A stretch of DNA of 64,000 bases, taken from the NCBI GenBank assembly GCA_025024175.1, contig QCXZ01000001.1, forward strand, positions 33,846,942 through 33,910,941, written 5' to 3'. Each line of letters begins with the position of its first letter. The first letter of the stretch is position 1. This document shows positions 46,401-56,139 of this stretch, in pieces. Below the pieces are notes generated by a model, which did not search any database, was not told where the DNA came from, and saw only the letters and a list, made by a program, of their open reading frames with translations. This stretch comes from Rhyzopertha dominica (taxonomy: Eukaryota > Arthropoda > Insecta > Coleoptera > Bostrichidae). The position numbers were made by a program, and so were the translations under genes.

Positions 46401-49400
46401 AAAATTAACTTTAAGTTAAATCTTCTTTATTACTTATTTTAAGGTAAAGCGCTTTCAATTAATACATAGTCATTGTCAGTACCAGAATAATAAGGAAACT
46501 TTTACAAAATCTTGACAATGTCAAAAATATAGAGATAAGCAAACTTGACTCCAAACCTTCTAAACCAGAAAGCAATCTACATGCCAGCAACATACTTAAT
46601 ATGACGTTTTGTGTCTTTTAGATGATCTAAATAATTTTCTTACTTTTATAAATTCATTACATGCTTCTATAAATTTTAGTTTTGAAACATAAATTAATTA
46701 TAAGATTTCCTTTTTAGATTTATTAATTTTACGTAACGAAATCCACTTGTACAGGCAATGTTATTTCTTCCAATAATAATTTTCCAAATTATTTAATAGA
46801 AAAGCTATATTTGAAATATTTCAACAAATTAAAATTTTCTTTCAGTACCACTTATTTTGATGAAAATGTGAAGGTTTGGTTTTCTCTTATGTTTGCTGTT
46901 CAAGTCTCAGTAAGCCCATCTAAATTATTCTTATCTCATGGATTAAATATTGTCAGTAGGCAAAGCCAAACAATCTCAGGGAGCGACATCCACCGGCAAG
47001 CCGATGAGCGCCGCCCCAACGAAACGTCTGGGATCGCTAGTGCGTCTAGAAGGGAACTCCATTAACAAGGTGTTCTACACTGGGACTATAGCCGAGCTGA
47101 AGAGATCTAATAGATCGAAACAGCTGTCCTCGGATTGTTTCTAGTGTACACAAAACAGCGCACACCTTTGTGATTAAATATTGTTTTTTCTACTATGGGC
47201 AGAGTGTTTTCCCAATTTGTCCACAATAAAGACCAAATTTCAGTTTTCAATCATTCAGGTGTTTACCTATAGTTTTTCATGCAGTGATTGCAATTCAGTT
47301 TATTTTGGACAAATGAACAGATCTTTTTTAATTAGGGGTAAGGAACATTTAAAACAATTCGAAAAGTATAAAAATACAGATATTGTAACACCAAATTCTT
47401 CATTAGCTAACCATTTATTGGTAAATAAACACACTACCACACTGGACAATTTAAATTCGTTACATTTATGCAGTAAATAATCAAAATGAAATTATTTGGA
47501 AATTTTAGAAATTTATAAATGTGATAGGGAACAAAATTTGACTATTCTAAATGACTTTTGTAATTTCAATTGTCCTGTTCTAAATTATTTATTTGATCCA
47601 AATTAATATTACGTATGTGTTTCTGGTATGTAGGCTGCTTTTTGGTTTGGAGTCAAGTTTGCTTGTTTCTACATTTTTGACATTGTCAAAATAATTTTGT
47701 AAAAGTTCCTTTATTATTATGGTACTGAAAATGACTATGTATTAGTTGAAAGCACTTTACCTTGAAATAAATAAAAAAAAGTTAATTATTGAAAAAGATT
47801 AATCATTAACTATTATTTATCAGATCAAATAAAGAAAAATGACGTTTTAAAGACAATTTAGTATGCTTTAATATAAGTTTAAATTTATTAAAATTTATTT
47901 TGGTTTCTTGTGTTTAACATAGTTAACTGATGAAACAAACCAACTATTTTTATTACCAATCAACTTTTTTATTACTTTAACAAAAAAGTTGTTATCATCA
48001 AAAAAAAAATTATTGACAATTATCTCAATTAACAATTAATTTTTAATAATGNGTATGATCCACTCTTGCCCTAATAAAATATCTCATACGATTAGGCATA
48101 GATCTAATCAAGTTTGCTATTGTTTCGTAAGGTCAGGTCAGTTCGTGCTCCCAAAAAAATTGTACCCCAGATCATGCAGGAACCACCTTCATACGCAGTC
48201 TGTTCTTCAATGCAGCATTCTGCAAATCACTCCCTTGATCTCCGGTACACTATTCTTCTTCGGTCACTACCACAGAGGCATATTCTGGTCTCATCTGAGA
48301 ACAGAACGGACCCCCATTGTTCCAACATTCAATTTAAATGATTCTTTACAAAATGCAAGTGTGCTTGACGATGAGCTGGGGGTAAGTTTTTGATAAACTT
48401 CAAGCATCTTAGGGGTAAAGTCACTTTCCTGCAGTCTTACTGATGTCCACTGACTAATAGTCACTCTTCGTAATTCAAGGAGCTATTAATTAGTGATGGG
48501 AATAATCGAGGTGCAATAATCGGTTTAGTCGATTATCAAAATTTCTCGAAATAATCGATCATACCATCCAAATTAGTAATACTAATATTAGTGGTCACGC
48601 GGGTCAACGCTAGCGCTGTATGAACGAATACTTCGCGATGTCGGGATGGGAACAATGGAGATGCAATCATCGAATTAGTATGTGGTTTATATCATCGACG
48701 AACCTACATAAGTAGAATTTCCTGCGTGTGGATCGATTATTCGTTAATCATTCGTTCCGACCAACTAATACAACTTCTCGTAATGGATTGATGCTCAGTT
48801 ATATTATGATATTGTGATTATTATTTCAATATTATTGTTCAGCTAGAACATTTAATGTAAAATTTTAATGAGATAATTGATTGTTGGCGCATTGTTTAAC
48901 TAAGGATAAAATACAAAATATTGAATTTAATAAATGGGATAAAAGGTAGTAAAATGACAATATATAGGTAATCTATATATGTACAGAATTTATTATTGTC
49001 CTAATTTACATGTATGATAATAATATAATTCAGAACTATAATGCAACAACAATTAATAGATTCGCATACCAATATAAACTTGAAAAAATACTATTCACTC
49101 TTCCTTCAACAAAAAAAAACATCTTAAAAGGTTAAATTCTAATAACAAAATAAATGTAAGGAGTCCTTTATGAATTAGAATATGTATAAAATATATAAAT
49201 GCCATATGCTAAAAAATAATTTAATGGAAAAACAACAGAAATATGTATTAGAAAATAAAATGTTTTTATCGTTATACACAAAATTAAACAAAATTTTTAA
49301 AGCTGTTTAAAAATAGAATTTGATCTAGGTTTTTTGGCGATAATCTATTCCTAGGCGTTAGTAAGCTGTCCAGCTTTTGAAAAAGCACGTTCCGATGGCA

Positions 49401-52400
49401 CTGAAGTTGCAGGAATCGATAAACAGTAGTAAGTACTCAAATGTAAATTCGTGAAAATGTATATAAGAATATCGAGCATTAAAAAGACAACGATGTAGCA
49501 TGAATACTGGTTATCGCACTACCTATGCCCTATAAAACTAAAGATGTAGTACTACTAATGTTTAACTACTAATATTAGTCGATTATTAAAATATATGGAT
49601 ACGAAATAATCGATTATTGAAATATCTCGATTATTCCCATCGCTACTATTAATAATAATAACTTTATTTGCATTAAAATGCATGTCTATGCTGTGCTGTC
49701 TACACCTCAACCAACTGCAGATAGTACTATTTCGTTGTGATTACAGCTCATCAGTGCAGTTTAGGTCTAGTGCAGACAACACGGCATAGAACTGGTTTTG
49801 CTTATATACCAAAGCAATGGTATGATGAAAGTAAGAATTTAGGATGGCAATGCCATCTGTCAGCATTACACTGACATGATGACAAAGCCACCTAGCTGCC
49901 TTAACGGGTACTACTTCCTAAAGGAAGTGCCCTATTGCTTTGGTATATAAGCAAAACCAGTTCTATGCCGTGTTGTCTACACTAGACCTAAACTGCACTG
50001 ATGAGCTGTAATGACAGCGAAATAGTACTATCTGCAGTTGGTTGAGGTGTAGACAGCTCAGAATAGACATGCATTTTAATGTATGTTGGTTCTTGCCCGT
50101 CAGCAAAAAGTGCCGTGGGGGCTTGCTGTCAAGTCAAATTGAAGTATGCAGTTGCATGCCAATTTGTCAGGCTACAGGTCACTTCCTTTAGGAAGTAGTA
50201 CCCGTTAAGGCAGCTAGGTGGCTTTGTCATCATGTCAGTGTAATGCTGACAGATGGCATTACCATCCTAAATTCTAACTTTATTTGCATAATAACAAAAT
50301 ATGTATATACAATGTTTGTGTATCGTCACAAAAAAAAAAAAAGAAATCAAGTTATAATTAAGATATTCATCAATTGTGTATGAACACATCTAAATCAGTA
50401 AATTAGTTATCTCAGATTTAAATCTTCCTACTGGTAGTGTTTTTAGTTCCTTAGGTAACTTGTAAACTTTTACCGCTTGTATTTTAAATCTGGTTGACTT
50501 GAATGGCATATTGGGCAAATTATTTAGTGTGTGGCAAAATCTCTTTGTCAGCGATGATTGCATTTTTGTTTTTAATTAAGTCTTTTAGTAATATTTATTT
50601 TGTTCTCGGAGAAACATTTCTTGAGTAGTATCTCGGTCATGTCATGCCGAGTGTTGTAACTCGCCTTTTGACCGTACAAGGTTGTCTGTGAAAGGATCCA
50701 GTCTCCCTATAATGTTGGAACATTCTTCGGACTACGGCACATGTCATATCAAGTTGTCTATAGCAACAGCTGGCTGGCTAAGTCCATTTTCGATTAGAAC
50801 ACAAACTTGGGAGGCTTTTTGTGGTGCAGAATGTATGAAGCTAAGACTCTCAAAATAGTCAAATTATGAAGTATGAATAATGTGCAAATTTCAAATGCAA
50901 AAGCAATAATTACAATCCGTCACAAATTTATTCTCTTTATCACCACCACATAAATACTTTCGTTTTTGTTTACCGGTTGCCATGCCTATAACTGATAAGC
51001 AATCTTGATAAATTTAAACTCATATTATAATATATTAAATTGTCTTTCAAACAGCATATTTCTTTATATGACTTCATAAAGTCAAAAGTTTCCAGTAGGC
51101 CAATTTCTATGCATGCAAGTTTATAAACACATACTTTAATTATTTAAAGAGAAGTGAGATTGCTACACTACAAATGTCAGAGGAATATAGTGGTATCGGT
51201 AAAAGTGGTTACAAACACAAAATTGATATTCAGCATTTGCAAGTGGATTCTTAAATTTTCCAATAGATATCTTCTAGGCAAATGCAAAATATCAACTTAA
51301 ATATGACTAGTTAAATTTTATGGAGCAATTTGAAATATTGGTTTGTGATTTTATGCCAAACTGTCATAGAGCTATTGCACTGGTTGATGAAGTCATAAGG
51401 TCACCTTTAATTACTTAACTGGAAATTTCCTTACAATAAATCATTAATATCATCATTTTAAATAGCTCTGTAGGTACAAAGAAATGAGATCAGCCCCATC
51501 AGAGGAGAAACTGTATAGTGCGGAGTATACTGCTGCATTCACTGACAAAATAATAATTAAACTATAGTCCAAAAGATCTCACTCTACAACCACTTAGGTA
51601 ANTAATAGTTATGTAGTAGCAATTACTCATATTATTGGTATCTTGCATTGCTGCTCAGAATAATGCATCAGTAGTGATTTTAAAAACAACTTGCAAAATT
51701 CACAGAGCTCTATTTAACAAAATCTATAGTTAAAATAGCAACTGACATTCCAGTAGGAGCATCCTAAACATTCAGTACCTTTCCAATGTTGACACCTCTT
51801 GAAATCAACTGTGTGACTGCAGTTTGTGCTCCTATTCCCACAAAACCAAGGGCTCCGCCTAGTATGTTAATGTATGCAGTGCGTGCTTCTGGGTCATAGA
51901 TACTCAAATCCTTAAAAAAAAAAATTATAATTTTTTTAAACAAATCTAAATGTGCAGAGTTGTATTATAGTATAAACATATTTTCAAATAATAATAAATA
52001 ACACACATTACTTTATCATTATTACTGTCAAATCATTTGTTTTTGTTTTAAAATGCACCCCATTTAGATGTCCTTGTCATAACGTTTACTACATGCAAAT
52101 ATAAAAGGGTCTGCTGAGCCCACTAAAAAGATGTATTAGAGCTTTATGAATATTTTTTCTATTACTGGAAACGAAACAATTGTCTGAACTGTGTCAAGCG
52201 AATTAATGTAAAAAAAACCTATTCTGAATCTTATATCTTTTAAAAGAAGCTAAATAATGTAAACAGGCATACCTCATCATGTATGTGTCTATCAACAAGG
52301 TTTGCCGAGGTTCTAGCAACAGTGTATACACCCACAGCAGCAGTAACAATCCCTGCAGCTAACGGGGCTATAGTTATTGCTGGAATTACAGCTGAAGCAC

Positions 52401-55400
52401 AAACACCTATAGAGCCTAAACCAAGAACAGCAGTCGTGACATCCAAGCCTCTCAACACTTTTGCAGAAACTTGACAGGCAGGAGAGAGATGCTTTTCAAG
52501 CAATACATTCCCGGTTTCATTACCTTGATACTTCCCATTTCTCGGAAGGACCATTACACACTTATGTAATTTAATGTTATTGATGTATTTCAACCAGCTT
52601 TGGTATACTCGCAAGTCATGGTCAATGAACACTCGACAACCGGTGGTACCATCAGGTTTGATGCATTTTCTCAAAACAAATATCGGAAGCTGACATATGT
52701 CTGTTTCAGGATTGTATGTGCTGTTCTTTCTCCTTTTTGCTTTCTTTTGACTAGGCAATGACTCAAGGCAATTCCATATAAATGATATAATTACTTTGCC
52801 AGGGTGTTCAGCAAATTTTCCTGAAAAAAAAATGGATAGTTTAATGTACTTGGGTGTGTCTGAAAAAATATTTCAAAATATAGAGGCAAAAATAAAAATT
52901 TCATGCTGTAGTAGAAATCTACATTCTCTATAGGTTAGAATTCTGATAACACACTAGTTCACGTCTTGGCTCAGAAAACGAATTTCATCAATTGGTGTCT
53001 AAACATTGTCGGCTCTTTTATAACCAGAAATAACAAACAATGAATATAGTTAATTCCATTTCTATAAAACCAGCAGTGTTGTTAGTAATTAATTACAATT
53101 ACTTGAAAAAGTAATTAAATTACTTTCATTGTAATTGTAGCTATAATTAATTACTTAATGTACAATTGTAATTGATTTGTAATTGAATTACCCATTTTGT
53201 TACAATTACAATTACATTTTCACAATTACATTCAATAGAACTATTATCAATATGTTGAAAGTTTAAATCCAATTGTAAATCAGTGGGTAGGTAGATATTG
53301 AAAATACTGTTTCAACAAGCAAAACTTTTTCACATAAAATTCATTACGGTGCTTTAGCAAAACTTAATTTACTTGGATTAGTGTCAGTAGATCGACTAAA
53401 GCTTCCGATGAAGTAGAACATGTTTGCACTACAAAAATGAATGTACCATACCCTACAAGATGGAATTCACATTTTGACTGTTTCAACTATAGTCACTAAA
53501 AATAAGCACTTTGATTCCATTTGCAGTGCACTCAATGCAACTAAACCTAATCGGCTAAATTAGATTTTTTGCAAGAATATTTAAATATTATAAAGCTATT
53601 CGCTAAGCTATCACAAGTACTTCAAGGGTAAAAGCCAGTTATATCTGAGATGCGCTTTGCCAACTATTTTTTCAGTTAACCCAAAGGTAGTGAACAAAAC
53701 AGAAAATTTGCAATTTTGTGTCGAGCTCCGGGATTCAATTATAACAAATATTAAAAATGTTTTTTATATATTTTAGATTTCAATCAGGTATCCAGAAGAC
53801 CCTACATTTAAGCAAATTATTCCTTATCACAGTTTAAACATAACTTGATTAATTCTGAGAAAGATAAAAGAATTATGTTGCAAGTAAGAATTTAGGATGG
53901 CAATTCCATCTGTCATCATGTCAGTGTAATGCTGACAGATGGAATTGCCATCCTAAATTCTTACTTTCATCATACCATTGCTTTGGTATATAAGCAAAAC
54001 CAGTTCTATGCCGTGTTGTCTACACGAGACCTAAACTGCACTGATGAGCTGTAATGACAGCGAAATAGTACTATCTGCAGTTGGTTGAGGTGTAGACAGC
54101 ACAGCATAGACATGCATTTTAATGAATTATGTTGCAGTTAGAATGAAGTCCAAGAACAGTTTTTGTTTTCAAGTGATAACAACCAAAGTCCTTGCGATTC
54201 ACCTCTAGAATATATATTGTCAAATTTTTGATTATATAGATATTCCAGAGCTGGATGAAGTCAGCAAAAATGCTTAACATATAGAATTTTTAGTTTATCT
54301 GAAAGTAAAAAAATCACTGCCTGTAAAAGGACAATTGTGTCATATATGCTTATGATATGGCAATTTTGAGCACTGAAAACTCTTGGGAAGATACTCAAGA
54401 TAAAATGACCCTTAAAAAAGTTAGTGTCTAGCTTGGGTCAACCAACTTTCTTTAAATTAGCAAAAACAGATTTTACGACTTTTGTAATATATAGAGATAA
54501 TGTCTCCAACAACATTAACATACACATAGATAGACAACCCATAAAACAAGTTAAATACTAAGGATTTTATAATGACTACAATATGAGATAGGATAGGCAG
54601 GTGGAACAGGTGATTGGTAGAACTAGGTATTTGCTGCCTGTTTTCGCTAAACTTGCTAAGATTATGCATTGTAGTACACTTTTAACTATTAACTATGCTC
54701 TTTTTCATAGTGTGTGCACTTACAGAATCATAGCTTTGGGGAGGTGCCCATAACAACATAATACTTCNTTTACAAAATAGAATTTAAAAAATAACATTGA
54801 TGGATAGTGCGGGTAGTAAACTGCCTTTAAATTTTAAGCAAACTTTTGCTTTTAATTCGCTTTTACACCATTACCGGCAATTAAGTCATAAATATTCCCA
54901 GTCTAACAGCATAACCAGAAACAAAAGTTTAATAAAACCCAAGATATATAAAAATATTAGTACTAAAAGCAGTAGAATTGTGGCTGTTAAATATTTCAAT
55001 GAGTTACCTGAGAAATTAAAAAATTTAACAGCCAGTAAAGATACTATTAAGCAACAATTATGGAAGTGGATTGTGGTATACAAAATGTAATTTTAGGTTT
55101 TGTGTTAAGATAATACAGTTTAGCTTTCATCTTCAAGAAAATATACTTTTTTGGTATCTATAATATTTTATGATATTATATTCCCCCCCTCCCCCCGGAC
55201 TTATGTGCAGGTATTATATACCTCTATAGGACTTGCATACATAATGTATTTTTCAAGGATGAAACGCCTATAATGCTGCAAAAAAAACGGCATGCCAAAT
55301 GTCAATAGATACTTACCAAATGTAGTACAAATTTTGTTAAAGGCCTTGTCTATCTTGATTTTTTGTTTGTTGTCGTATCCATTTTCTTGACATGGAGGTC

Positions 55401-56139
55401 CAAAGTATGCAAAACCAATTTTACTTTTCAAGTGGTCATGATCGTCATCATTAAACTCGTCATAATCTCTGTCACCCAACATGTCAAACATCATTTGTTG
55501 GAAGCACTGAGAACTAAAATGCAAAATTTTAGCTGAACATGATGTGGACAAAGTTCTGATATTACTTTATACACTGCTCTTTGCCATTGGCTAAATCATT
55601 TTCAGTTTTGATTTCTTCTTTAAAATGCTTGTGCACATGTGTCAGCTCTTTAATTAAAGTTGATAGTTTCAGTCTTTCCTGCAAAGCACTACAAACATTC
55701 AGCATTTCTTGTATAGCTATTATTAAAAATAGACCCGGCTTTTTAGCGGATACTCTGTCTTTAAGTGAACTGAGTTCACTGTATTCTTCAAGCATCGTCT
55801 GTATCGTTGCGTTATCTGTTTCGTCCGTGATATCCCATCCCAAAAAGTAAAAGTTGTTACTTAGCTGTAATACTTGTTGGTCGTTCAGACACTGACAGAA
55901 AGTGGCACAAAAAGGGTCAGCATCTTTGTGTAAATATAAAGCTAAGGCTTTTCGCTGAAAGAAACCATCTTTAATTAACTTATGGATCTAGTTAAGGTAA
56001 CTTACATTCTGTTTTTCATTAAGACAGGAGTTGTTGATTGCTTCTTTCAATGAAAACTCTCTAAATAGTGTGTGTTTGGTGTCATAAGATCTAGCATACT
56101 TTTGAATGAATTTAAGGGCCGGCCTTTTAAATTCGATTT
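42510..56139 (-). CDS. Gene B: paralogue of gene A (exons 3-9 seen)
   Basis: Seven coding exons: 56006-56139, 55566-55954, 55317-55513, 52273-52820, 51779-51910, 45631-45896, 42510-43428. All GT/AG, all phases close, no stops, so it looks functional. It begins inside the protein (EIEFKRPALKFIQKYARSYD), so upstream exons carrying UAS domain 1 and the start codon must lie beyond 64000 or have been lost. Domain order as in gene A: UAS domain (KALALYLHKD, NNFYFLGWDITDE, PGLFLIIAIQE), FDMLGDRDYDEFN segment, DUF4781-like remainder, CxxC end. Exons 3, 5, 7 and 8 have exactly the lengths of gene A; exons 4, 6 and 9 differ slightly. Clearly diverged from A, so an old tandem duplication. Confidence 0.88.
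43533..43610. mobile_element. Solo pogo/Tigger-like transposon end
   Basis: cagtaatgtccgcttataat with aacctcaacgga and gttcgctataagcgaa nearby resembles the inverted ends of pogo/Tigger elements (cagt...cgcttataacga). No second end or transposase found. Confidence 0.4.
43611..45620. other. Intron 8-9 of gene B
   Basis: AT-rich with three scattered n bases. No gene or paired repeat recognised. Confidence 0.45.
45631..45896 (-). CDS. Gene B exon 8
   Basis: 266 bp; TARMAINVINISNVGVNG, AVAQLTSSVLFFGNAVYNF, LIEETQTKILQSYQEGL, NNKSR. Donor GTATGT. Preceded by a 5.9-kb intron full of transposons. Confidence 0.92.
46440..47780 (+). mobile_element. Penelope-like element with inverted ends (PLE-D copy 2)
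   Basis: Inverted ends: 46440-46550 (aaggtaaagcgctttcaatt...) against 47640-47780 (...agcactttaccttg). A frame at 47250-47480 reads FSCSDCNSVYFGQMNRSFL, GKEHLKQFEKYKN and SSLANHLLVNKH, a GIY-YIG nuclease with Y-F-G in place of Y-V-G, and continues in another frame NYLEILEIYKC...NDFCNFNCPVLN to a stop. RT is absent. A GC-rich foreign-looking block sits at 46955-47144. Lies in the intron between exons 7 and 8 of gene B. Confidence 0.78.
46955..47144 (+). other. GC-rich coding-like block inside the PLE
   Basis: Frame SVGKAKQSQGATSTGKPMSA continuing APTKRLGSLVRLEGNSINKV and FYTGTIAELKRS to a stop at 47142-47144. GC content is far above its surroundings. It is preceded by an acceptor-like tattgtcag. 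I do not recognise the protein. It may be a host exon captured or retroposed into the element, or part of a nested host gene. Confidence 0.45.
48040..48482 (-). pseudogene. Tc1-like transposase remnant
   Basis: On the minus strand, frames give VLFSDETRICLCGSDRRRIV (first catalytic D in FSDE), then EEQTAYEGGSCMIWGTIFLG and ARTDLTLRNN, matching the FSDE...GGSVMVWGAIS block of Tc1-family transposases. A stop follows YRRSRE. It ends where a hAT element has inserted at 48491. The plus-strand ORF here is a shadow. Confidence 0.72.
48491..49645 (-). mobile_element. 1.16-kb hAT element with 8-bp target duplication
   Basis: Inverted ends tagtgatgggaataatcgag and (reversed) tagcgatgggaataatcgag; exact 8-bp repeats ctattaat at 48483-48490 and 49646-49653. 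Minus strand 49440-49340 reads LSIPATSVPSERAFSKAGQL then, after a frame change, PRNRLSPKNLDQILFL: the hATC dimerisation motif at the C-terminus of hAT transposases. The rest of the transposase is deleted, so it depends on a helper. Confidence 0.92.
49684..49790 (-). ncRNA. Type I hammerhead ribozyme (minus strand)
   Basis: Core CTGATGA (49754-49748), stem II gctgt/acaac with one mismatch, GAAA (49733-49730), short self-complementary stem III tagtacta, then TC with predicted cleavage between 49720 and 49719. Stem I pairs aactgca with tgcagtt and further out a second helix. Stem II is the weakest of the three copies. Confidence 0.8.
49962..50067 (+). ncRNA. Type I hammerhead ribozyme (plus strand, copy 1)
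   Basis: CTGATGA at 49998-50004, perfect stem II gctgt-aatg-acagc, GAAA at 50019-50022, stem III tagtacta, TC with predicted cleavage after 50032. Stem I: aactgca/tgcagtt next to the core, internal loop, then gtctacac/gtgtagac and an outer extension. All conserved core residues are present. Confidence 0.88.
50290..51770. other. Intron 7-8 of gene B, right part
   Basis: No gene recognised. It contains an a(12) run near 50330 and AT-rich DNA; one n at 51602. Confidence 0.45.
51779..51910 (-). CDS. Gene B exon 7
   Basis: 132 bp; DLSIYDPEARTAYINILGG, ALGFVGIGAQTAVTQLIS, RGVNIGK. Acceptor AAG, donor GTACTG. Short exon found through homology with gene A. Confidence 0.88.
52273..52820 (-). CDS. 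Gene B exon 6
   Basis: 548 bp; KFAEHPGKVIISFIWNCLE, basic KKAKRRK linker, DICQLPIFVLRKC, CRVFIDHDLRVYQSW, HLSPACQVSAKVLRGLD, then Gly/Ala-rich hydrophobic residues. Donor GTATGC. Confidence 0.9.
53074..53235. mobile_element. Solo hAT-type terminus
   Basis: cagtgttgttagtaattaat followed by repeated taatta/gtaattg strings is the typical end of a common hAT group in animals. No opposite end was found nearby; probably a truncated copy. Confidence 0.5.
53883..54123 (+). mobile_element. Hammerhead-ribozyme retroelement, simple copy (13-bp TSD)
   Basis: 241 bp flanked by gaattatgttgca at 53870-53882 and 54124-54136. Begins with a perfect 33-bp hairpin (53883-53915 with 53933-53965), then a linker with ttggtatataagc, then a hammerhead ribozyme, ending gcattttaat. 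No tRNA A/B boxes, no ORF, no A-tail. Shares both ends with the 601-bp copy at 49674-50274. Confidence 0.85.
54005..54110 (+). ncRNA. Type I hammerhead ribozyme (plus strand, copy 2)
   Basis: CTGATGA 54041-54047, stem II gctgt-aatg-acagc 54048-54061, GAAA 54062-54065, stem III tagtacta, TC with predicted cleavage after 54075. Stem I aactgca/tgcagtt, asymmetric internal loop, then about 21 further pairs (tctatgccgtgttgtctacac against its partner, with G-U pairs). The compensating differences between copies keep the outer helix. Confidence 0.9.
54330..55090 (+). mobile_element. 5'-truncated LINE fragment
   Basis: ICLYAYDMAILSTENSWED shows the RT YADD box mutated to YAYD. The final frame 54797-55090 has SITRNKSLIKPKIYKN and VAVKYFNELPEKLKNL, typical of the C-terminus of Jockey/CR1-type LINEs. 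Stops between. One n at 54769. Confidence 0.7.
55317..55513 (-). CDS. Gene B exon 5
   Basis: 197 bp; SQCFQQMMFDMLGDRDYDEF, KIGFAYFGPPCQENGYD, FNKICTTFG. Acceptor gcattttag, donor GTAAGT. Confidence 0.9.
55566..55954 (-). CDS. Gene B exon 4 (UAS domain)
   Basis: 389 bp; RKALALYLHKDADPFCATFC, LSNNFYFLGWDITDE, KPGLFLIIAIQEML. Donor GTAATA after KEQCI; the frame would stop there if unspliced. Confidence 0.9.
56006..56139 (-). CDS. Gene B exon 3
   Basis: 134 bp; EIEFKRPALKFIQKYARSYD through LNEKQN. Acceptor tttcag, donor GTAAGT. The first base completes a codon whose G must come from an unseen upstream exon. Confidence 0.85.

Larger units (their letters stand above)
49674..50274 (-). mobile_element. 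Hammerhead-ribozyme retroelement, composite copy (15-bp TSD)
   Basis: Flanked by taactttatttgcat at 49659-49673 and 50275-50289. It holds two inverted ribozyme modules: one on the minus strand (49684-49790) and one on the plus strand (49962-50067). A palindromic core with tactacttcctaaaggaagt-like strings is present at 49890-49935 and again, reversed, at 50170-50215. The left terminus equals the 3' end of the copy at 53883-54123 in reverse (gcattttaa). Coding capacity: none. Long variable target duplications imply RNA-mediated insertion. Confidence 0.8.

Noticed and set aside
48049..48393. Plus-strand 114-residue ORF
   Set aside because: The minus strand encodes recognisable Tc1 transposase blocks; the plus frame is antisense chance.
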